From assembly GCA_902729315.2 (NCBI GenBank), contig LR746272.1:10968327-11032326 (forward strand): a stretch of DNA of 64,000 nt, given 5' to 3'. The notes below the pieces were generated by a model. The model saw only the letters and a program-made list of their open reading frames with translations, was not told the DNA's origin and did not search any database. Made by a program: the position numbers and the translations under genes. Source of the stretch: Spirodela intermedia. Taxonomy: Eukaryota; Streptophyta; Magnoliopsida; Alismatales; Araceae. Positions 23,901-36,400 of the stretch are shown piece by piece (the stretch's first letter is position 1; each line of letters opens with the position of its first letter).

Positions 23901-26900
23901 CAGAATTGATGGCCAATTGGTGTCCTGGCTATAGGAGGAGATGCATGAATAGTAACTGACGCAAACTATACAAGGATGAACAGTTGGGAAAAAATCTCTT
24001 CTATACTCAAATCATAGAACAATTGCACATTTTCCCCAAATCATACGTAATTACCCTGACCACAAAAAAGGTAACTACCTAGGTTAAGGAACTGACCTAC
24101 TAGGTAACTACTAACAGACTAAGAAACTGGCCAAAAGACACTAACTCCTAATTACATATTTTTCCCATACTTACCCTCAAGCTGCTGAACAGCCATCTTC
24201 CATTCCCAGCTTGAATACAATACTCTGAAATACTGGACTACTTAGTCCTCTCGTAAGTACATCTTCAAGTTGGCCATGTGCTGATGCATGAGGTGTGCAA
24301 AACAATCTGCCATCCAACTTCTCCTTGAGGAAGTGTCTGTCATTCTTGACGTGTTTTGTTCAATCATATTGTACTAGGTTGTGAGCAATGATCATTTCAG
24401 ATTTGTTATTATAACAGATTCTCAATGGGCCATCCCACTTGTTCTTCAAGCAAAATAGTTCATGCAGACCTTGGGCCAAATGTGGTACTACGAAGGATGC
24501 TTTTGAATGGGAAGCAGAAGTGGACCTGAAAAGCAATCAGATTTCTAATGGTTTAATAGAAGAACGACGATGTTAGAACCTGTAGAAGAAATGGGCTAGA
24601 ATCTCTAAACATCATGGAGATCACTGGACCATATATTCAGGTGGGATTTTTGATTCCCGGTTTTAGTTTCTGGCATGTTCCCAGTTGGCCAATAATTGAT
24701 AATTGTTGAAAGAGGGGATGCTTTAAAATAGTAGACATTGACTAGGAATTTCTGTATGGGTTTGGAGAGCAATGGCTTAGACTGAAGATAAGGGTGGATG
24801 ACGCAAGGGAAGAGAAACTGTGTAGGTACCTGGAGAACTGCTAGATTAGAGGGCGGTGTCTCATAGAAAGGTTTTACCAGAGTGAGGTTGGGAGGCTTGA
24901 AGATCTTGAAAACTGAATGACTGAGGCATCCAAATGAAGTAGGCTGGACAACATAAAGAAGAATACAGAAATGTTGGAAAAAAAACTATGACCACCTTGT
25001 TTGTTGAGGACATTTTCTGAGGGATGGAGGAGCTGTGGTCGGTTACGATTAACCACTTAATCAGAGGTGCAGGTAAGAGATGCAGAACGTCTGTGCAAAA
25101 CTGTAGTTGGATTCAAGGGTGGCCTGGGTACACTGATTGCATATTGGAAGAAATCTATGAGTACTGGCCGATCTGTACCGGGAGTGGCCAGTTATAGAAA
25201 AGCAGTGGATGGAGCGGTAACACTGTATTCCATATAGAATTTGCTTGAAACCAGTGTTTGACAGCTTGCTCCAAATTGAAAAATCCTATTGTAGATCCAA
25301 ATGGCAGACCACAACAAGAAAATTCCAGTTTTCCTTCTCTCACATCCTGGCAGAATGGGAAAATGACCAGAACCGAAAATAGTCGCAGCAAATATGTGGT
25401 ATCTGGGTTACAGTTTTTTTCAAAGAGCTCAACATTGGCATTATGTTTCTAATTTAGTATGATTTTAAGCCCCTGGCCAAGTGCTCTGTCTCTTTCATTT
25501 GTACTCTCGCAGGATGTTTTCGCACCATCTATCAAATGGGTCTCTGCCCTCCAATAGTATTCTATATTTGCATTAATAGGATAGTGTTTCCTTACCGCCT
25601 TAAAAACACGTGTAATTAAACAGTCATAAACTGTGCTGATTGCTATTTACCTTCCAATTTTGCTGTCAAGCATTGCACATTTACCTCTACCAGTTGAATA
25701 TATTGATTTTATTGTGGCTTTGCTGTTTCAAGGTCAATATATGGGGACCATCTGATTTTAAGTACTTTGTGGAAGCAATGCGCTCATTCATTCCAAATGC
25801 TGCTATGGTTCACACTCATAGCTTTGGTGGTACAACTGATGACAACAGGGCAGACTCGTCAAATTCTGGGGCTGTTAGGTCGCTGACAAACCCAATTGTT
25901 CTCATTGATGATGAGGTTGTCAAGATATCTGCTATTCTCCTTCATCCCTCCTTTTCTGGAGAATGTGCTGATAAAATGGATGTTGCTAATATTGCAAACT
26001 CAGATAACTTGGATTTGCAAAGTAAAGCTAGATCTTCACTGAAACCTGGAGATATTGCCGTGATTTATGCATGTGAGTTGTCTGAAATCAAGGGAAAGTT
26101 TGACCCTCTTAAAGCTCAGGCACTTGGGTTGAAACCTGGACCAAAATATCGTGAACTGCAACTTGGCAAGTCAGTCAAGTCTGATCGTCTTGACATCATG
26201 GTAAGCCAATATCTACTACTTTTAGCTCATATGATTTTTTCTGCACTTCTGCACGTATGCCCTCTCTCCCGAACCCAAGCCCAAATCAACCTTCTAAAAC
26301 CAAATGTAAAAGGGCAAAAGAGATGTAATGGAATTTTCACATGAGCTGCTTCTGAGTTCTGGTTGCACATTCTGCTTGCAGATTCATCCAAGTGACGTTC
26401 TTGATCCATCAATCCCTGGCCCAATTGTACTTCTGGTTGACTGCCCCTCAGAAGCTTATTTACAAGAGCTGTTGTCTTTACAATCTCTCAATCCGTACTA
26501 CACAAATTTCATGGACCAGTCAAATGAGGAATCCAAGTCTGTGAACTGTGTGATCCACTTGGGCCCTGCATCTGTTACCAAGACTGCACAATACCGGAGC
26601 TGGATGAAAAGATTTGCTGGTGCACAGCATATTATGGCTGGGCATGAAATGTAAGTCATGCGTCTTGCAAAAACTCAGTAATTTCTTTTGGTGTTCCGTA
26701 ACACTTTCTTTCATATCGTTCTCTTAGATATCAATGATATGCTATCAGTGCGGATGGTCTGTACATACATGTAACACTTGTATGGTCAATGTACTCTAAT
26801 CTTTGTGTGTAAAATGACGTTATATTTGTGCTCGTTCAGCGTACCATTTTTCATGGGCACTATGGCCTTCGTTCACTGAATGAGTGAAATGTTACCTTGT

Positions 26901-29900
26901 AGTGGCGGTTCTAGTAGTAGATAGATTGGCTGTGAGTATCAAAGCATCTATCAAAGGAAGAATTATCTGGTACTTGCTGCCCCTGTTCTTTCTTACTAGC
27001 TGGTGGAGGAAGATTCAGCGGACTTATGCATTGCTTGATTGGCTACTTTTGGATTTTGCACCAAACTTGCTCTTTGAGATGGGAAACTTGCTGTTCCTGA
27101 TGGAAATCTCCTGTCCGACTTTACAGCCCCCCTCTCTTTTCATAATCTTTCACAGACAACTGAAAATGTCCTCATTGGGTCCACCTACGGTGTCATTTCT
27201 CCTACATTCCGCTATTTACTTTAATGTTGCTCACAACCAGCTATAAGGCTATGCTTGCAAACATTTCTTGTTCGATGTAGTTTCTTTTGGTCTAAGATTG
27301 CAACCCTGGTCCCTGGATCCAGTCTGTTCAAACGTGAATTTTCCCGTGTCCGTGCTTAGCCAATGTTGGTGTAGACTTATTTCAGCCAGTTTCAATCTAT
27401 CCCCTCCCTTATCCTCACAGAATGTGATTAAACTATGTATTTTGTCCACAATTCAAAGTGACAGTCATGTAATCCAATGAAGAAAATATCTGGCAATCCA
27501 CCGGGTTTTTTTAAAATTTGTGATTGAAAACACTAGTCACATGAAGATGTCTCACTCCATCCCTCAGTCTATAGGGTCTGTGCAAGTTAGAAATGCCTAA
27601 AATTAAAGCATCCCGTTCTGTACTAAGATTACACTTAGAAATGAGGCATCAACGGTATTAAGATAATATTCTTTTGACAACCATTGATAACCATTGTTAA
27701 AGAAAAATATACTAACTTTCTTTCAGGCATTGACTCTTGGGATTGTATCCTCAATATGTGCTTTCTGCGAAAATAAAAGGAGAAATAATATTTTACTTGT
27801 TATAAATTATACATATGGAGTTTCCTTGAAAATCATGCTTTATAATGTTCTGATTTTAGTCTCTGTTAAAGTGTTGTGGATCCTCAGTAAATTATGTTGA
27901 ACTCTACTTAGTTTATAAGCTGGTAGTGACAGTCTTTTGTAGAAAGTTTTTTTGTTGTAGGGAAGAGCTAGGGTTTCAAAAATAGTTTGTCTAGCATTAC
28001 AACATTTGTGAACTTTGCTAATGATGTCCATAAAATCTGTATTATCACGGGTGATCAAATAATTTTGATGATTCATGAAATTATAAATTTTACATGTAAC
28101 ATCCATTCCTTGTCTTTCGGTCCTCGCTCAGAGCCACTAATCAGTGCTAGTTATCCAGAGTTGCCATCAATAATCAAAAACAATTAAGGACACTAGCTAC
28201 AACACGGTTTTAGTGTCAATGATCAGTATTTTTGGCACTAAGTGCTAATGTAATCTTTTTGTTCCTTTTGGAAGTATCCATTGGTGAAAAAATACTCTCT
28301 TTTCAGGTCCTTGAAAAGATTTAGGAGAGTGTGTATAGGCAAACATAGCAAAAAAAATCTGTTCTCACATAAACTTATCCATCATTTCCAAAATCACTCA
28401 TGAATCAAATCCACCAAAAAAATTCGAGGTCAAGTCTAGTAAATATATAATAAGTTTATCACAGATTACTTATTTGAAAATGCCTTTTCGTCATTTTTTT
28501 TTAGTTAGAGGATAATCCGACCTAATCAAATAATAAAAAAAGTTCTACTGAAGTCTTCTGTGATAATTAGTTTAAACCTAGAATTTTTTTTGAATGACAT
28601 TCAAAAAAATGCCTCAATTTTTTTGAAAGACTCAATTGGCTTCCTATAGCTGTTTATTATCTTTTTCATATTAAAATGACATTCTCATATCTGAAATTCC
28701 TTAGCAATCTTGACTTGTTTCTCAGCTTAAGGGAAGAGGAGCCTAGCTCACTGTCAGTGACAGTATGCTCAACACCTCAATGTAACAAATTGAAACAAAT
28801 ATAAACCGAGGTCTGGGAACAGCCATATTTTTTTTAATTTGAATCAGATGTTATGCTACTGCACTTCTTTGACCAACTTTTTCTAGAAATCGGATCAGAC
28901 AGAATGCATGATAGGTATGTTTTCTGTGTGACCATTCGGCTGCGAACATATGGAGGTAGGAATAATGACTTGGTAACTAGTAGGCCCATTGAGTGTAGAC
29001 TTCGGAAAGGAATGTGGCAAGACTAAGGAGTGATGCATGTCGCTTGTGAGAAGCTGGGGAATCATGACTGCTCGTTTGCTTCCAATTTTTCTTTGGAAAT
29101 TCTTGAGTAAGTTTTCTTTGGATAACGTAATAAAGTTATCGTCTTGTTTGGCTACACGTAATCATTCTTTCTTTTTCTGAGTGCATACTTGGACTAATTT
29201 TTTTCTTTTTTTGAATAACGTGGAGTGGTATCTCTGTTTTATGCTCAATTTCAGACGTTTTTGTCTTCTCTTTGATTGGGGGAGTTAACATTCTTTTAAG
29301 AACTAATTCTTTTTCCTTTTCGTCCTGGCAGAACTAAATCTTCTTTTGCTTCTCTAAAGAACGAAAGTTTTCTTTATTTGCTTCTTTGAAGTTACTGGAA
29401 ATCCATTTAAGGTTTCCCTCGCCCGATTTATCAACATCACTTAAACCATATATCTACAGGGGGTTTAGACTCTACTTTATATTGTTTAGGTTTGAAGGTT
29501 TCTATTTCAGCTTCTAATGTGTATTATTCCTGATTATAATACAGAAAAAATATTCAGATCCCGATTCTTAGATCCAGTGCAAGAATCACATCAAGGCTTA
29601 ATTACCTTTGTCCCCGTCTCTTTCCAACGCAAGGATTTTGGTCTGTTCAGCACCCTAGTAGCTTCCTTCAAGACTCCAATGCTTCCACAGAGGTTTTTCC
29701 TTTTATAATTTCCACTATTGTACTATTTAAATTGATCAGGATTGATGTGCCATGCTGGTGTCCTGATAATTTAGCATTTTTTATCTTTTCAGGATTCATC
29801 TCCCATTGTTTGTGAAACCATATCTGCAGAAAATCTTTTGAAGGTATGAACATGGTGCACCTCTCTTAATGAGAGGGTTGTCACATTAAGTCTTAGAGAT

Positions 29901-32391
29901 TACTTGCTTGCAGTTTTGCAAGTGAGGATTTTTTTTGTTTTTACCTTTGCCTGTAGAATCAACCATACAGGATATATCAAGTTCTTTTAGACTTTCGAGT
30001 ATGTGTTCTGCACATTGACTTCATTAGTGTATTTGAAGTTAGCATCGGCATGTGATAGTTTATCTGCAGCTCTGAGGCAGGAATTTCCCTATTATGCCTT
30101 AGATATATTTGGCATGCTTATGCGCATATGTGCTATTTGTGGAATGTTTATTTGGTGAGACGCGTTATTATTTCTTGTAGATTATGTAATGAGTTTTGAG
30201 TCCTAGCTATCCATATTTGAAATCCATGCGGCTGGTTCAGGAGAGGATTGAGACCAAACCAGTATAAGAAAGAAAATTCAAGATCATGTTAGTATTCAGG
30301 ATCTTACTTTTTTTATAATGTAATATAAAGTGGTTTAATTCAAAGAGTATTATTTAATGATTAGTAGCCTCTATTTTCGTATAGGTTAGACTTCAGTCCT
30401 GGAGTTGGTAAGCTTTGCTGCTGCTCCTCAACAGCATCACCAGCTGAATCAGTGAGAATCAGTGTTGTGAAGAAGTAGGTCGCTAAAGTTACCCGGGCAT
30501 GCTGAATTCCTCACTATTGAACCTAATATATAGATACACGTATTTGTACAGCATCTATCTCTCCGTCTTCTGTCTGGAGCGTTTGTGACATGGTGCCTCC
30601 TTTTTTTTTTTTTTTGGCCCTGTAATTAATACCTTTTTACCCTGACTTCCTTTCAGTTTCATCTTCGCCCGTATTCCCAGCTGGGCCTGGATAGATCCGT
30701 CATCCCAAGCTCATTGACAGCCGAAGGAATAGTCGACGAACTCATCTCAGAAATTCCTGAGATCACTGATGCTTCAAGGATTGTTAGTCAGCTGTGGTGT
30801 GGCTCAGGTGATTCCATGCACAGATCATCTGCAAACGATAACATGATTGAAGAACCATGGATGACTGAGAATGCAGTGATGTCGGATAGCTGTAAGATGA
30901 GTCAGCAGAGAGTTATATCTGAAGGCATTCATGTCGATCATGACTCTGATGTACCAAGCTGCCTGGAAGATATCACACGGGAGGACATGGAAATTGTTCT
31001 CTTGGGAACAGGTTCTTCACAGCCATCAAAATACCGGAATGTAAGCTCTGTGTACGTTAATCTTTTCTCAAGAGGAAGCTTGCTCTTAGACTGCGGTGAA
31101 GGCACATTGGGACAACTGAAGAGAAGGTCATTACTTTGCTCATACTGCACAAATATACTTGCTTATCTTCATTAATTTTCCTATGATCTTACTTTTCTGA
31201 TGCTGGGCGCTCAGATTTGGCATGAAAGACGCCGATGATGCTGTGAAAGCCTTGAACTTTATCTGGATATCTCATATTCACGCTGATCATCACACCGGCC
31301 TGGCAAGGATCCTCGCACTACGTGCTGAATTGTTGAAGGGAGTCCCACACGAGCCTGTGCTCGTGATTGGGCCAAGACTGCTGAAGAGATTTCTTGATGC
31401 GTATTCCAGGCTGGAAGACCTTGACATGCAGTTCTTGGACTGCAGGTACACCACGGCCGCATCATTTGATGCTGTCGCAGGTTCCCTTGGACTGGGGGGG
31501 AACACCCCCGAGCTAGGGAAGAATAATAACAAGCTTGATGGGGCTGGCCGTGTGGAGAACACCTTGTTCTCAAAGGGGAGCAGGATGGAGAGCTGCTGGA
31601 AGCGGCCGGCGAGCCCAGTTGACACTGCCACCATGGTCCCTCTTTTAGCAAAGCTGAAACGGGTGCTGCATCGGGCAGGCTTGGATGCTCTGTTCAGTGT
31701 CCCAGTGGTGCACTGCCCACAGGCATTTGGCGTCGTCGTGAAGGCCGCTGAGAGGACCAACCGCGTTGGAAAGACCATACCCGGATGGAAGATGGTGTAT
31801 TCAGGCGACACAAGGCCATGCCAAGCAATCGTGGACGCCTCTCGGGATGCAACAGTCTTGATTCACGAGGTACTCAGCTTCATTAAGTCTCGACCTTCTT
31901 CCTTGGTACAATCTTCTGGGTCTCTCCGTCCCTAGCTTTCGATAAATCCGTGATCTTTTTTCTGGGTCTTTCTGGGTCTCTGTTTCAACCACTGTGGAGT
32001 CGAAAAATGGAAGCTTTATGATGTGGAACAGTCCTTGGCCATGAAACTGAGGCATTCTTGTTGTTCTCTGCTCTCTCAGGCGACCTTCGAGGACGGGCTG
32101 GAAGAAGAAGCCTTGGCGAGGAACCACAGCACGACCATGGAAGCCGTCAACGTGGGCACCTCGGCAGGCGCCTACCGCATCATCCTCACTCACTTCAGCC
32201 AGAGGTACCCGAAGATCCCTGTCTTCGACGAGAAGCACATGAAGAACACGTGCATCGGCTTTGACATGATGAGTGTCAACGTGGCTGACTTGTCCGTGCT
32301 CCCAAGGGTCCTCCCTTACATCAGGCTGCTCTTCAAGAACGAGATGGCCCTCGATGAGTCAGAAGAGGCCCTCGTCGCTGCAGCCAATTAA
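20947..32391 (+). CDS. TRZ4: Long-form tRNase Z (tRNA 3' endonuclease, ELAC2/TRZ3-TRZ4 type)
   Basis: A 1004-residue metallo-beta-lactamase nuclease that cuts the 3' trailer from pre-tRNAs. Twelve exons: 20947-21354, 21655-21744, 23057-23101, 23194-23248, 23373-23416, 25733-26200, 26382-26650, 29545-29692, 29793-29843, 30657-31126, 31215-31869, 32080-32391; phases all join. The N-half has [36 protein letters not shown] and [19 protein letters not shown]. The C-half has [19 protein letters not shown], motif [10 protein letters not shown] (His703, His705, Asp707, His708), then His849 (VVHCPQAFG), Asp881 (YSGDTRP), the long-form HEATFED (split by the last intron) and His939 ([12 protein letters not shown]). 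The first ~60 residues are Ser/Arg-rich and poor in acids, like an organelle transit peptide. TRZ4 is favoured over TRZ3 mainly because MTV1 is the next gene. Confidence 0.95.
23950..24520 (-). mobile_element. Degraded Ty1-copia 3' fragment (RNase H end) inside tRNase Z intron 5
   Basis: Read on the minus strand, about 24180-24500 encodes the C-terminal Copia RNase H region: [20 protein letters not shown], then after a stop [16 protein letters not shown], and [20 protein letters not shown] followed by KLGMEDGCS. These match the conserved 'CDNKSA..IAHNP..HDRTKH', 'HF(I/L)KEKL' and 'QLAD(V/I)LTKGL' blocks. At least one stop interrupts it. The AT-rich stretch to about 23950 is probably the former 3' LTR side. 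It is antisense to the host gene within the intron 23417-25732, so it should be spliced out. Outer limits are approximate. Confidence 0.8.
26651..29544 (+). other. Large intron 7 of tRNase Z gene (2.9 kb)
   Basis: Bounded by GTAAGT and TACAG, joining ...AGHE to [11 protein letters not shown]. It is AT-rich; the 120-codon frame at 26884-27246 and the others inside match nothing known. No transposon proteins recognised. Confidence 0.8.
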
Positions 32392-33444
32392 TTCTACGAT
32401 TTTTATTTTTATTTATCTGATTCATGGCTATTTTCCGGAATTTCTTATATATAAAAAATGGGTCAACGAAAACTCTGTTGACCAGGATACCAAAGTAGCC
32501 GCGTCAGAAAGGGCCCACTTCCAATATATATCGTGAATATTGGGTATTTATATTAAAATGAGATTACAAAAATCGACGTCATAAAACGGTATGATTGGCG
32601 TATCATATTTTTCGTTACGACTTAAACGAGACCGGTGTGGGGGAGTCCTCGGAAGCGGGGCGGGCAACGGTCGAGCCATCTCCGGCCGTTCGATCCGCCT
32701 CTGATGAGATCCAATGTCTAAATCGGTGACGCGTCGGTGGAAGTCGATTAGACAAGCGCAAAACGTTTCTCACTTAATTATTACGCGATGAAAGTGGGGC
32801 CCACAGAGACGGGCCTCTGCCGTCCGATGCGCATCGCACCACGACAAAGAGGGGGGGTGGCGGTCACTTGTTCGACGTCTCGAAGCTGCGATTGCACGGG
32901 AAAAACAGGGGGGAGAACGCGCAGTCGAACGGCACGCGGACGCCGGGGCGAGCTCGTCTCCGGGGACCTCCTCCCCTGCCGCATGTAGAGGTGTCGATCG
33001 ATCCCTCTTTCCTTCTCGTCGTCTTCCTTCCTCCGTCTGGCTGCCGCGCTGGTCGCCGAGGGGTCGTGTTGTGTTGTTGGGGGAGGAGCTGCGTCCCGAT
33101 CCGGCGGCGGTTTTCCTTCTCTTCTCGTGTCTGCGGGGACGGCGAGGAGTTTCGAGGTCTCCCAATTTGGGGAGCTCGGATCGACGCAGCGCGGACTACC
33201 TAGGCCCCTATTTCAGGTGTGCGTTTGGAAAATCCCGGGCTTCTGGGTCGCGCGATTGGATTTGCGGTGCGCTTCTCGGCAATTCGACGCTGAGGAGTCG
33301 TGTTTCTTGCCGCTCGCCGTGTATTGGGCTCGCACCTTGGTTTTCCAGGGCACACCGCCGTGTAATTGAAGTGGGACTAGGAAGGAAGTAATTTAATCTA
33401 CTATTTGCTGTTGCGGCTGAAATCACCATCACTTTGGGGTTATC
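32392..33444. other. Spacer between tRNase Z and MTV1-like genes
   Basis: About 1 kb: the tRNase Z 3' UTR on the left, and a GC- and CT-rich probable promoter and leader of the MTV1-like gene from about 32640 to 33444. No coding gene seen. Confidence 0.6.
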
Positions 33445-36400
33445 ATGGATTCGAGCCGAAGAGCTGTTGAGGCTTACTGGAGATCGCGCCTAATCGATGG
33501 GGTAACGTCTGACGAGGACAAGGTCGCCCCCGTCTACAAACTGGATGAGGTCTGCGAACTTCTCCGTACCACTCACGCTGGCATCGTGAAGGAGGTCTCG
33601 GACTACATTCTCAAGAGGCTCGACCACAAGAGCCCTATTGTCAAGCAGAAGGTATGAATTCCTTTGCAGATTGCTTCGGTTCTACTTTCAATGCAATGAC
33701 CGGTGTAGCCAATTTAGATTTCAAAGAGTTCAACCTCAGAATTCGGATGGTGGAGCCAGCAAGCTTTTTCCTTCCAGAAATCCAGGAAAAACGAGCACAC
33801 GATTCTTCTTTTTACATCTTCTGCCTTTGGCCAAGTAAAATTCATAGCATACGTAGTCCCCATGGCTTCTGCGGTTCAATTTTATAAGGATTGTTATATT
33901 AGATTATTCTCAGCCAAACAAAAGAAGAACTTAATTTTTTTTTTGGACATTTATCTCGTTATTCTGTTACCCTATCAGAGCTTGTCTCAGTTTTCCCGTC
34001 TGTTTTGCAGGCTTTACGGCTGATCAAGTATGCAGTTGTGAAATCTGGTGCAGAATTTAGGAGGGAAATGCAACGACATTCGACTGTTGTTCGCCAGTTG
34101 TTTCATTTTAAAGGCTATCCTGATCCATTGAAAGGAGATGCCCTAAACAAAGCTGTCCGTGACACGGCTCACGAGGCTGTCTCTGCTATATTTTCTTCTG
34201 ATGACAGCAAGGCACCAGTGGAAACAACGAGGAAACGGATGGAGGGTTTCGGAAGTACAAACTTTGATATTCCAGCAGAAGATAAGAAGTCCTTCCTCAG
34301 TGAGGTTGTAGGTCTGAGTAGTGCTTCTATAAAACAAGGATTGAGCACTATTGCTGCAGCACACTCGTTTAGGAAAAACGATAATGGGAGTTACAGGAGT
34401 CCCCATTTGCACAGGTCTCTGACTAATGAGGCAGATACTCGTGACAGATATGAAGGAGATGATCATAGGGAACGTTGGACGTCCCCTGTAAACCCAAAGA
34501 ATGTAGCTTCTGCATCATGGACCCAAGATTCTAGCACTAGCATTGATGCAGTACCTTCTAATGGAAGTACCAGTAGTGATAAGAGTCGTGAGGAGAGGCT
34601 ATTAGAGACCATCGTCACATCCAGTGGTGTGCGTTTACAACCTACGCGTGATGCTATTCAGATTTTTCTCACGGAAGCTGCCAAATTGAATCCCATAGCG
34701 ATGAGTCATGCACTTGAGTCGAAGCTGCAATCTCACTTGTGGCAGGCATGTGCTCCTCATTCATTCTCCTCCATTTAGTTGATGGAACTATTCATTCGTG
34801 ATCAGTTTCGCAAATATCTTGGAAGGCATTTCTTTAGTGATTTTCTCTAAACATGTTTTTCAACTAATGGTTATTTCCAATAATTGTTTCATGAGCATCT
34901 GCTTGTGAAAGCAATATATGAAGCAGATAAGTTGTCTCTATCGAATGCCATTGCCATCGATACTGTGAATGCAATTTATTTGAACTTTTTGGTCGATACA
35001 TTTTTAGTTCAAATAGAATGTGTTGCCCAAACTTCGAACTAGTTAAGACAGATTCTGTGTGAACAGAGTTGCTTTTTATTCCGTATATTTTTTTCTTGTT
35101 AGCTTGCTAATGATGATCTGCTTTGCGTTTCATACTTCTATGATCTAAGTAGATGGATACTGACGCGTGGAGGGCCTGAGGTCATCTGGTACTTCTTTTT
35201 ATTGTTGAAGGCATTCAATTTCCATGTGGTAATACTGGAGTCATCGCGAAGGGAATAAAACTTCAATAGGAAAACTTTTGCTAGATGAAATGGACAAAAA
35301 ATAAAAACCAATTAGGAGAATGAAGTTTGAAAACAGGATGATCATTGGTTGGAGTGTGTGGTCAGTGTAATGCCAAGACGCTACCAGTGTGAACTTGACC
35401 ATGGGATAGGTTCCATCAGTTATCTAGGGTGCCATGTAGTGGGCCAGATGCGGTGACAAAGTAGTGCGAATTTGATGACAGTATGGAAGGAAAGGACTTT
35501 GGGCAATATTGTAGCGTGGAGGAACTGTGGCAGATTTATTATGCAACATCAGAAAGTGTCGGCCATCAATAATCATAGAACCATAAAATGAAGTATCCTC
35601 ATGGAATGTGACATGTATTTGGAACCAGTTTGTGGAAGGATTATATGATCGAGATTCCTTCTGTGTTTTCCTTCAAAATAACACCATTTATTTTATTAAA
35701 AAAACCTTGTTTGTTCTTGAGAAGTAAAATGAGAAGCATGTCCGAGAAGAGGTCCTATGGCGACTTCAATTAACATTTTTTTACTAGAACTACAACTGGG
35801 TGGGCAGAATTAATGGGATGTGTGGTAATGCTGTACTGTTGAAAGAAGGAGAGAGCCTTTCATGTGTAGTTTCATACTTTATCTCCAGTTCATCATTTCA
35901 TTTGTTAACATGAATGAGGATGGCATTTCTCTTTTTAGTGATATAATCACTTGGTAATTTCTTTTCCGAACGACATCTTTCAACACCTGGTACAGGAGTG
36001 AGGAATGAGGACCTGGAGAGAAACGAGAAAAAAACAAGTTTGAGTTAATGGAGATACAGCCCTGAATTCATACATCTTGGTGTACGGTAGTTTTATGTTT
36101 GATAAAGAAATTGCCCCTTGAGAAGTAATTCCATCTGTTGCAAATGCTACAAAATTCCTCGGTGTTATGATTGAATAAAAAAACTATGTTCAGTGTACTT
36201 CTAGAAATCCCTGATTCTCGCACTGTTGCCTTCTTTTGGATGTCTAAATTTCTCTCGGAGAAAGCATGAATCTCACAGATGAGTTGAGCTATAGAAGGCT
36301 CTATTGTGTCTATCATATCAATCATGAGTTGAATTAGATGAATGAACTAGATTGGAGGCACATGGTGATGGATCTCAGAAGAAGCCTGAAATGGTTTCAG

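Noticed and set aside
24520-25500. Homology between tRNase Z intron 5 and MTV1 intron 2 repeat-like stretches
   Set aside because: Shared short strings such as CCTTGTTTGTT do not extend into an alignment by eye.
26884-27246. 120-codon frame in tRNase Z intron 7
   Set aside because: Hydrophobic and Leu/Phe-rich without conserved motifs; it lies inside a well-supported intron.
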